DNA from: Aquisediminimonas sp031376385
Lineage (GTDB): Bacteria > Pseudomonadota > Alphaproteobacteria > Sphingomonadales > Sphingomonadaceae
Reading direction: 5' to 3'
NCBI GenBank assembly: GCA_031376385.1
Contig: JANMDQ010000011.1
Location: forward strand, 1-26,942
Length of the DNA: 26,942 bases
Position numbers and translations under genes: made by a program. The notes under the pieces were generated by a model, which ran no database searches, was not told the DNA's origin, and was given only the letters and a program-made list of their open reading frames with translations. Position 1 is the first letter of the stretch. Every line of letters starts with the position of its first letter. Positions 15,734 to 22,039 of the stretch are shown here, piece after piece.

Positions 15734-17656
15734 GTGAGTGAAACAGCCACAGCGGCAGCCGATGATGAAGCGCATGGGCATACGAGCGGGCCAATGGGGA
15801 AACTCATTTTAGGATCTATTGGCGTAGTGTTCGGTGATATCGGGACGAGCCCGATCTATGCCTTTCGTGAGACATTTGCTGGTCATCATCCGATCAATCC
15901 TGATCCTGTCCACATTCACGGTGTTCTGAGCCTCGTGTTTTGGTCGATGATGATTGTCGTGACATTCAAATATGTTCTGACAATCATGAAAGCCGACAAT
16001 AAGGGCGAGGGCGGCAGCTTGGCTCTGCTCGCGCTGATAAACAGCAAGTCGCAAGGGGCCAAATGGTCGGCGCCGATTGTGATGCTTGGCGTCTTCGCGA
16101 CTGCGCTTTTTTACGGCGATTCAATGATTACGCCTGCCATGTCCGTTCTTTCTGCAACCGAAGGTCTGAAATATGTCCATCCCGGTTTCAGCGATTGGAT
16201 TATCGGGATCGCAGTGTTGATTTTGGTCGGACTGTTCTGGATTCAAGCCCGTGGAACCGCAAAAGTAGGGGCGCTCTTTGGCCCGATCATGCTAGTTTAT
16301 TTCGCTATTTTGGCTGCGCTTGGCATTCTTTATCTTGGTCAAAATCCAGGCATCATTCTTGAGACCCTCAACCCGTTGAACGCGCTCTATTTTTTCTATG
16401 TGGATGGATTTACGGCCTTTGTTGCGATGGGAACAGTGGTTCTCGCGGTGACGGGCGCAGAGGCGCTTTATGCCGATATGGGCCATTTTGGGCGCAAACC
16501 CATAGCGTACGGCTGGATGGGATTCGTATTGCCTGCATTGATGCTCAATTACATGGGGCAGGGCGCGATGATCCTTTCTATGGACGAAACGCAGGCGTTG
16601 GCGACGATCAAGGATCCCTTCTTCCTCATGATTCCCGATGCCGTGCGGATGCCAGTGGTTTTCGTTGCCTTGCTCGCGACGATCATCGCCAGCCAAGCGG
16701 TCATTTCGGGTGCTTTTTCGCTCACCCAACAAGCAATCCAGCTTGGCTTTATTCCGCGCTTACGTATCTTGCACACCAGCGAGAACGCAGCTGGGCAAAT
16801 CTACATCCCCACAATCAACTGGGGGCTGATGATTATGGTCATCGTCCTTGTTCTTTATTTTAAGTCATCCAGCAATTTGGCCGCAGCTTACGGCATAGCG
16901 GTTACAGGTGCGATGTTCATTGATACCTGTTTGCTTTCGGTGGTGCTGTTCAGCCTCTGGAAATGGCCGAAATGGAAGGCACTTCCTCTGCTCGGCCTCT
17001 TCTTCATTGTCGACATTGCCTATTTGGGTGCAAACCTTTTGAAAGTGCCAGATGGCGGCTATTTTCCGCTCCTGATTGGCCTCGTCATCTTCACGTTGCT
17101 AACAACATGGGCGCGTGGGCGACAGTTGATGATGGAGCGCATGCGCGAATCTGCCATGCCGATTAAAGTATTCGTCAGTTCAGCCGCCACTTCGGCGACG
17201 CGCGTTTCTGGTACGGCTGTCTTTATGACGTCAACGCCTGACGGAGTTCCCCACGCGTTGCTACACAATTTGAAACATAACAAAGTGCTGCATGAACGGA
17301 TTATCCTGCTCACGGTGAAGATTGCTAACTCACCCTATGTTGATCCTGACCACCGCTGCTCAATGGATGATCTGGGGCAGGGGTTCCACCGGATGATCCT
17401 GAAATTCGGGTTCATGGAGGAGGCTGACGTTCCCGCGACGCTCAGCCGCGTTACAACCTGTGGCCCTGCATTCAAGATGATGGACACCAGCTTCTTCCTA
17501 GCCCGTCAGACGTTGCTCGCTTCAGCCCGGCCCGGGATGGCGATCTGGCGAGAAAAACTTTTTGCGTGGATGTTGCGGAATGCGGAAAGTGCAATGGAGT
17601 TTTTTCGCCTTCCCACAAACCGTGTCGTGGAACTGGGAAGTCAGGTCGAGATTTGA
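15734..17656 (+). CDS. kup: Kup (TrkD) low-affinity K+ uptake transporter
   Basis: A 640-residue KUP/HAK/KT-family K+/H+ symporter in the inner membrane. The diagnostic motif GDIGTSPIYAFRETF (34-48) lies in the first helix, followed by about a dozen hydrophobic segments. Further family segments are NKGEGGSLALLALI, FYGDSMITPAMSVLSA, TGAEALYADMGHFGRKPI and SQAVISGAFSLTQQAIQLG. From about residue 457 a soluble cytoplasmic domain (AMPIKVFVSSAAT... DPDHRCSMDDLGQGFHRM) completes the normal length. The start is GTG 15734, with no strong Shine-Dalgarno visible. The stop overlaps the TTG start of the next gene (TTGA), tying the two together. Confidence 0.96.
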   Translation: MSETATAAADDEAHGHTSGPMGKLILGSIGVVFGDIGTSPIYAFRETFAGHHPINPDPVHIHGVLSLVFWSMMIVVTFKYVLTIMKADNKGEGGSLALLALINSKSQGAKWSAPIVMLGVFATALFYGDSMITPAMSVLSATEGLKYVHPGFSDWIIGIAVLILVGLFWIQARGTAKVGALFGPIMLVYFAILAALGILYLGQNPGIILETLNPLNALYFFYVDGFTAFVAMGTVVLAVTGAEALYADMGHFGRKPIAYGWMGFVLPALMLNYMGQGAMILSMDETQALATIKDPFFLMIPDAVRMPVVFVALLATIIASQAVISGAFSLTQQAIQLGFIPRLRILHTSENAAGQIYIPTINWGLMIMVIVLVLYFKSSSNLAAAYGIAVTGAMFIDTCLLSVVLFSLWKWPKWKALPLLGLFFIVDIAYLGANLLKVPDGGYFPLLIGLVIFTLLTTWARGRQLMMERMRESAMPIKVFVSSAATSATRVSGTAVFMTSTPDGVPHALLHNLKHNKVLHERIILLTVKIANSPYVDPDHRCSMDDLGQGFHRMILKFGFMEEADVPATLSRVTTCGPAFKMMDTSFFLARQTLLASARPGMAIWREKLFAWMLRNAESAMEFFRLPTNRVVELGSQVEI

Positions 17657-18189
17657 GCGGGCCTGTTATTGTTGCGGCATTATTCAGTCGCGATGATTTT
17701 ACCTGGCTAAACGCGCAAAGAACGCGGCACTATCCGCCGGAGCGAAACCGCGTTCCCGCGCATTTGACGTTGTTTCATCACTTGCCTCCGTCGGCGCTAA
17801 GTGACATTTGTGCGCGGCTAAAATCGGAGTGCAAAGAGCGCACTCCTGCTGCGTGGGTGAGTGGGATCATGGGACTTGGCACTGGCAACGCTTACCGTAT
17901 CGATTCGCCGGACCTCAATGACACGCGGTGGCGGTTGGCAGAGGCGTTTGAGCCTCTTCTTATCCCTCAAGACCGTGCAGATTGGGTTGCGCATGTGACC
18001 TTCCAGAATAAGGTCAAACCAAGTGTGGCTAAGGCGACCAAAGATATGGTCGCTGCTGAATTCGGGCCCCGCAGAATCGCGATTATTGGCCTTGCTGCTT
18101 ATCATTATCGCGACGGCCCATGGCAGGAGATTGCGGGATATGCTTATGGCTCCGGTCATAAGATGAAGGCGACTGCGATGGGCAGTTGA
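17653..18189 (+). CDS. 2'-5' RNA ligase-like 2H phosphoesterase
   Basis: A 178-residue protein of the 2H phosphoesterase superfamily. Both signature motifs are visible: HLTLF (H37, T39) and HVTFQ (H114, T116), at the expected ~77-residue spacing. Members are 2'-5' RNA ligases, cyclic phosphodiesterases or tRNA-splicing-like enzymes; the substrate here is unknown. The ORF is open upstream within kup, but homology begins after the TTG at 17653 (residue L30 of the longer frame, LSGPVIVAALFS), which overlaps the kup stop by four bases (TTGA), so translation is likely coupled. The stop TGA (18187-18189) lies inside the putative tRNA-Met promoter. Confidence 0.85.
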   Translation: MSGPVIVAALFSRDDFTWLNAQRTRHYPPERNRVPAHLTLFHHLPPSALSDICARLKSECKERTPAAWVSGIMGLGTGNAYRIDSPDLNDTRWRLAEAFEPLLIPQDRADWVAHVTFQNKVKPSVAKATKDMVAAEFGPRRIAIIGLAAYHYRDGPWQEIAGYAYGSGHKMKATAMGS

Positions 18190-18214
18190 CCGGCTGCGCA
18201 GCCCGTCCTAAAGG
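18186..18214 (+). promoter_or_regulatory. Candidate sigma70-type promoter for tRNA-Met
   Basis: TTGACC (18186-18191) followed after 17 bases by TAAAGG (18209-18214) gives a plausible -35/-10 pair about 17 bases before the tRNA. The -35 overlaps the stop codon of the preceding gene. A perfect 12-base palindrome, GGCTGCGCAGCC (18192-18203), sits in the spacer and could be an operator or chance. The -10 is weak. Confidence 0.35.
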
Positions 18215-18231
18215 CGCTGTTCCCGAACCGG

Positions 18232-18308
18232 GGCGGAGTAGCTCAGCTGGTTAGAGCAGCGGAATCATAATCCGCGTGTCGGGGGTTCGAGTCCCTCCTC
18301 CGCTACCA
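18232..18308 (+). tRNA. tRNA-Met (anticodon CAT), elongator type
   Basis: The 77-base cloverleaf is intact. The acceptor GGCGGAG pairs with CTCCGCT, the first pair being G1-T72 (wobble). The D arm is GCTC/GAGC, and the anticodon stem GCGGA/TCCGC surrounds ATCATAA (CAT at 18266-18268). The T stem is GGGGG/CCCTC around TTCGAGT; discriminator A and encoded CCA follow. It lacks the initiator's C1xA72 mismatch and three G-C anticodon pairs, so it is not tRNA-fMet. A tRNA-Ile2 (lysidine CAT) reading is possible but less likely. Confidence 0.95.
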
Positions 18309-18642
18309 TTCATAAATCGAACTTTAGTACTTCCGAGAGTGGGGCATGCAATCGTTGATCTAGGCTAGAGCGGATTCGGTAAAATCTGCACCACCGTCAT
18401 GCTGAACTAGTTTCAGCATCCATGCCTCAATGTCGCTGCCAAAGTTGATAGATCCAGTCTTGCATGAAAATTGAGGCATGGACCCTGAAACAAGTTCAGG
18501 GTGGCTGTCGCGAATCACATTTCGAGCAATCCGCTCTAACCCCACGCTACCCTTTGACGACGCGAAAGTTTCTTTCTCTTTTTAGCCGAGTCAGTGCGGA
18601 TTAGGTGATCCGCCTTAACAAGAGTTACAGTTCTCAATAGCA
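18309..18642. other. Gene-free gap after tRNA-Met (contents described)
   Basis: This 334-base gap contains the nested palindromic element (18366-18538). To its left nothing recognisable follows the tRNA. To its right lies a pyrimidine-rich stretch (18568-18583) and a hairpin GCGGAT/ATCCGC (18596-18601 with 18608-18613), 29 bases beyond the stop of the minus-strand DJ-1-like gene; this may mark its transcript end, but no T run follows. The 61-codon minus ORF here is repeat-derived and I do not accept it as a gene. Confidence 0.6.
18366..18538. repeat. Nested-palindrome intergenic repeat (MITE/REP-like), 173 bp
   Basis: The ends are perfect 11-base terminal inverted repeats: TAGAGCGGATT (18366-18376) and AATCCGCTCTA (18528-18538). 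Inside is a perfect 13-base inverted repeat, TCCATGCCTCAAT (18419-18431) with its complement at 18470-18482. Two short hairpins flank it: GCTGAA/TTCAGC (18401-18417) and CCCTGAA/TTCAGGG (18483-18501). In the minus frame it encodes HPELVSGSM, a familiar spurious peptide from such elements in alphaproteobacteria. No target duplication or transposase is visible, so any mobility would be non-autonomous. It fills most of the tRNA-Met to DJ-1 gap. Confidence 0.75.
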
Positions 18643-19317
18643 CTACAGCTTGTTCAGCAGCATGCGCGCGGCCTGCTCGGATGATGCCGGGTTCTGGCCG
18701 GTTATCAAAAAACCATCCTCCACGGTGTAAGGCTGAAAATCAGGGCCCTTGCTGTAGAGGCCGCCATTCTCTTTCAACATATCCTCAAGCAGAAAGGGCA
18801 CTATGTCAGTCAAACCGACAGCGGCTTCCTCGCCATTCGTAAACCCAGTAACGCGACGTCCCTTCACCAGCGGCGATCCATCTGGCTCGTGAACATTCTT
18901 TAACGCAGCCGGTGCGTGGCAGACCAAGGCAACTGGCTTGTCCGTAGCCAGCGCCTGTTCGATTATTGCAATAGAGTCGGTATCGATAACCAAATCCCAC
19001 ATCGGGCCGTGGCCACCCGGATAGAAAACAGCATCATAATCCGCAATCCTCAGGTCATTGAGAATATGTGTGTCGGCCAGTAAACCCTGGGCTTTCTTGT
19101 CCCCGCGATAGCGCTTTGTCGCCTCAGTTTGCGCATCAGGGGCGTCACTTTTGGGGTCAAGCGGCGGTTGCCCGCCCTTTGGTGAAGCCAGCGTGATATC
19201 TGCACTCGCATCTTCAAAAACATAATAGGGCCCGGCGAACTCCTCCAGCCAAAACCCAGTCTTTTCGCCAGTGTTACCCAGCTTGTCATGTGAAGTGAGG
19301 ATCATGAGGATTTTCAC
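18643..19317 (-). CDS. DJ-1/PfpI-family type 1 glutamine amidotransferase-like protein
   Basis: A 224-residue DJ-1/PfpI-superfamily protein of the Hsp31/HchA-like glyoxalase/deglycase branch. It opens KILMILTSHDKLGNTGEKTGFWLEEFAGPY, which contains the conserved acidic residue (E26). The nucleophile elbow is VALVCHAPAAL with C133 and H134, and YPGGHGPMWDL (99-109) is the Gly-rich motif. Expected roles are methylglyoxal detoxification or stress protection; the activity is not proven. I chose GTG 19317 because GGAG lies eight bases upstream and family proteins begin at KILMILTS. The longer in-frame start at 19356 adds a non-conserved 13-residue tail. Confidence 0.88.
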   Translation of the reverse strand: MKILMILTSHDKLGNTGEKTGFWLEEFAGPYYVFEDASADITLASPKGGQPPLDPKSDAPDAQTEATKRYRGDKKAQGLLADTHILNDLRIADYDAVFYPGGHGPMWDLVIDTDSIAIIEQALATDKPVALVCHAPAALKNVHEPDGSPLVKGRRVTGFTNGEEAAVGLTDIVPFLLEDMLKENGGLYSKGPDFQPYTVEDGFLITGQNPASSEQAARMLLNKL

Positions 19318-19475
19318 GTCTGTATCTCCGTCAGCGTGCCGAATGAGAATGAGCACAGCGAAGGAACCCGCAGTTATGCGCTTTGTTCCGTCCGTCGAGC
19401 ACTAGCAAAACGTCATATCTCGTGGGTGACCATCACTACTACGACGCCCTCAACGCCGAACCCGGATGTTCGCGA

Positions 19476-20765
19476 TCAACCCGCTTTCCGCAAGCCATCC
19501 CAATAGGCCAGCCGTTCCGCCACTTTCGCTTCAAACCCGCGATTGACCGGCTTATAAAAAACCTCTCGCGCCATCCCTTCCGGCCAATAATTATCGCCGC
19601 TAAAACCGCCGACGGAATCGTGATCATAGGCATAGTCTTTACCGTATCCGATATCCTTCATCAGTTTTGTTGGTGCATTCAGAATATTTTGTGGTGGCAT
19701 CAGCGAGCCCGTTTCGCGCGCAGATTTCCAAGCCGCCTTTTGCGCCTTGTAGGCAGCATTCGATTTGGGTGCCGTTGCCAAATAAAGGCAGGCCTGAACA
19801 ATCGCCAGTTCGCCTTCCGGGCTGCCGAGGAAATCATAAGCATCTTTGGCAGCAAGGCATTGAATGAGGGCCTGCGGGTCAGCCAACCCAACATCTTCGC
19901 TGGCAAAACGCACCAAGCGGCGCAGCACGTAAAGGGGTTGCTCGCCCGCAACCAACATCCGCGCAAGATAATAGAGCGCGGCTTGAGGGTCTGAGCCGCG
20001 CAGGCTTTTGTGCAGGGCAGAGATAAGATTATAATGTCCGTCTCCATCCTTATCATAGACTGGCATACGGCGGTGAAGGAGAGCCGCCAGCGCGGGGGGA
20101 TCAAGTGGTTCTGCAATCTCCACTGAGAAGAGCGTTTCAGCTTGATTGAGTAGAAAGCGGCCATCACCATCGGCACTTGTGATGAGGGCGGCGCGAGCAT
20201 CAGTTGTGAGCGGCAGCGTTCGCCCCTCCAGCATCTCGCCGCGCTTCAAAAGTGTATCCAGCGCCTCTTCATTCAATCGGTTGAGCACCAGCACCTGAGC
20301 GCGGCTAAGCAGAGCAGCATTCAATTCAAAACTAGGATTTTCAGTTGTCGCGCCCACTAACGTAACAGTGCCATTTTCCACAAACGGCAAAAACCCATCC
20401 TGCTGCGCGCGGTTAAAGCGGTGAATTTCATCCACGAAAAGGAGCGTGCGCTGGCCAAGTTCCGCCTCAGCCTTTGCCTCTGCAAAGATTTTCTTGAGAT
20501 CGGCGACGCCGGAAAACACGGCAGAGATCATGGAAAAGCGCAAGCCGACTGCCTCGGCGAGCAGTTTTGCAATGGTTGTCTTGCCGGTGCCGGGCGGTCC
20601 CCAGAGGATGATCGATGATAGCTTACCGGCCGCAACCATTCGTCCTATGGCACCGTCTTCGCCTGTCAGATGATCCTGCCCAACGACCTGATCCAGACTT
20701 AGGGGACGCAACCTATCTGCCAGTGGCGCTGCATTGGCGGCTTGGGATGAAAAAAGGCTGCTCAT
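19476..20765 (-). CDS. rarA: Replication-associated recombination protein A (RarA/MgsA AAA+ ATPase)
   Basis: A 429-residue AAA+ ATPase of the RarA/MgsA/WRNIP1 family, which acts at stalled replication forks. Walker A is GPPGTGKTT (56-64), Walker B LLFVDEIHRFN (108-118), and sensor 1 GATTENPSFELN (138-149); the C-terminal half has the RarA oligomerisation region (YYLARMLVAGEQPLYVLRRLVRFASEDVGLADPQAL and later NAPTKLMKDIGYGKDYAYDHD). The length is normal. The ATG overlaps the stop of the upstream glycosyltransferase gene (ATGA), so RarA is made by coupling from that transcript, an unusual partner for rarA. Confidence 0.95.
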   Translation of the reverse strand: MSSLFSSQAANAAPLADRLRPLSLDQVVGQDHLTGEDGAIGRMVAAGKLSSIILWGPPGTGKTTIAKLLAEAVGLRFSMISAVFSGVADLKKIFAEAKAEAELGQRTLLFVDEIHRFNRAQQDGFLPFVENGTVTLVGATTENPSFELNAALLSRAQVLVLNRLNEEALDTLLKRGEMLEGRTLPLTTDARAALITSADGDGRFLLNQAETLFSVEIAEPLDPPALAALLHRRMPVYDKDGDGHYNLISALHKSLRGSDPQAALYYLARMLVAGEQPLYVLRRLVRFASEDVGLADPQALIQCLAAKDAYDFLGSPEGELAIVQACLYLATAPKSNAAYKAQKAAWKSARETGSLMPPQNILNAPTKLMKDIGYGKDYAYDHDSVGGFSGDNYWPEGMAREVFYKPVNRGFEAKVAERLAYWDGLRKAG

Positions 20766-21916
20766 CGTGCCAATCGCAAATAGACATCAAGCACCTTCTG
20801 ATTGATTTTGTCCCAATCATAGTGGCTGCTTTCTAACTCGCCCGCGCGGCCGTGGGCCTCGCGCAATGCGGGGTCAGTGCAATAGGCTTGAAGCGCATCG
20901 GCAAAGGCGTCCGTATCGCCCGGCGTCACCAATTGCCCAGTGATGCCATTCTTGACCAAGTTTTCGCTGCCGGTGGCTCGCGCGGCCAACACGGGCAAGC
21001 GGCAGGCCATCACTTCCAATGTCACATTGCCGAAGGTTTCTGTGATCGAAGGATTGAAAAGTATGTCGAGGCTCGCCACTGCCCGGCCAAGATCTTCGCC
21101 GTTTTGAAAGCCGACAAATACAGCCTCTGGCAGACGCTTCTCAAACCAATCGCGCGCAGGACCGTCACCGATCACAAGGATCCGGTGGGGAACGCCGCGC
21201 GCCTTCAGGATGTCTATACTATAGGCAAAAACATCAAGGCCTTTTTCCATCACTAGCCGACCCAAAAAGCCGATCGTGACGTCAGTGTCTGCGACACCCA
21301 GACTCCGTCGCCACGCGAGGTCACGCCGCCCAGCGTTGAAGATGCCGGTGTCAATCCCGCGTGCCCAGATGCTAATATCTCCGTTCATCCGCTGATCCCG
21401 CATGATCTGCGCCATCGATTCGGACGGTGCGACAACGGCATTGCAGCGGCGATAGAAACGGCGCTGCATTATTTCTACGACAGGGACGACCCAGCCGAGT
21501 CCATAATATTGGAAGTAGGTCTCAAACCGGGTGTGCATCGACGCAATGATTGGAATAAGCCTTCGCCGCGCAAAGCTGACCACGCGGTGATTCATAACAT
21601 CAGGCGCAGAGACATGGACGATATTGGGCGCGAAAGTCTCCAAGTCTCGGCGTGTTGCGCTCGGCAGACCCAGCGCAACACGATATTCGCCGCGTCCTGG
21701 GATTGGCATCGAACGAACGCTGACAAGATCTCCCGCCGGGGGGAAAGCTGGCGTATCACTTGTCGCGGAATAGACGCGGACGTGGCAACCTTGGCGCAGT
21801 AAATAACCTACCAGCCGGTTCAGCGCCTGATTGGCCCCGTCACGAACATAGTTATAGTTTCCGCTAAACAGGGCGATGCGAAGGTCAGTGGGGCGGATGG
21901 TTTGCTGGATATCCAC
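20762..21916 (-). CDS. GT4-family glycosyltransferase, SQD2/MgtA-like
   Basis: A 384-residue two-domain GT-B retaining glycosyltransferase. The N-terminal lobe has LRIALFSGNYNYVRDGANQA, FAPNIVHVSAPDVMNHRVV and IIASMHTRFETYFQYYG, resembling SQD2/MgtA-like glycolipid glucosyltransferases. The C-terminal lobe has IGFLGRLVMEKGLDVF and the EX7E motif in ITETFGNVTLEVMA. A role in membrane glycolipid (in sphingomonads, glycosphingolipid) synthesis is my inference. The ORF is open to GTG 21964, but its first ~13 codons lie in a hairpin repeat (RPFDKLREG). GTG 21916 is preferred because AAGGGG (21922-21927) lies five bases upstream. Confidence 0.85.
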   Translation of the reverse strand: MDIQQTIRPTDLRIALFSGNYNYVRDGANQALNRLVGYLLRQGCHVRVYSATSDTPAFPPAGDLVSVRSMPIPGRGEYRVALGLPSATRRDLETFAPNIVHVSAPDVMNHRVVSFARRRLIPIIASMHTRFETYFQYYGLGWVVPVVEIMQRRFYRRCNAVVAPSESMAQIMRDQRMNGDISIWARGIDTGIFNAGRRDLAWRRSLGVADTDVTIGFLGRLVMEKGLDVFAYSIDILKARGVPHRILVIGDGPARDWFEKRLPEAVFVGFQNGEDLGRAVASLDILFNPSITETFGNVTLEVMACRLPVLAARATGSENLVKNGITGQLVTPGDTDAFADALQAYCTDPALREAHGRAGELESSHYDWDKINQKVLDVYLRLAR

Positions 21917-21924
21917 CCCTACCC

Positions 21925-22007
21925 CTTCCCTGAGCTTGTCGAAGGGCCGCTCTTCCCGAGGCACCGAGCTCGCGGAAAAGGACGGCCCTTCGACAAGCTC
22001 AGGGAAG
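21925..22007. repeat. Perfect 25-bp inverted repeat, sphingomonad-type intergenic hairpin element
   Basis: Positions 21925-21949 are exactly complementary to 21983-22007 (25 of 25 bases). They enclose a 33-base loop containing its own palindrome CGAGCTCG. The core TTCGACAAGCTCAGGG is one I recall as recurring in sphingomonad genomes. The element sits between the glycosyltransferase start and the pepN stop, and overlaps the upstream-extended reading frame of the glycosyltransferase. Its outer edge contributes the GGGAAG portion of that gene's Shine-Dalgarno-like run. A hairpin of this size could also act as a terminator or mRNA-processing signal for pepN, which lies upstream on the same strand. 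Confidence 0.85.
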
Positions 22008-22039
22008 CGAGGATTTTGAAGATCATTGTTGAGGTTCCG

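Noticed and set aside
18360..18545. 61-codon minus-strand frame containing HPELVSGSM
   Set aside because: It coincides with the nested palindromic repeat; this peptide is a known spurious product of such elements.
19383..19994. 203-codon plus-strand open frame
   Set aside because: It lies mostly antisense to the 3' end of rarA, whose motifs and length are secure, and shows no family features of its own.
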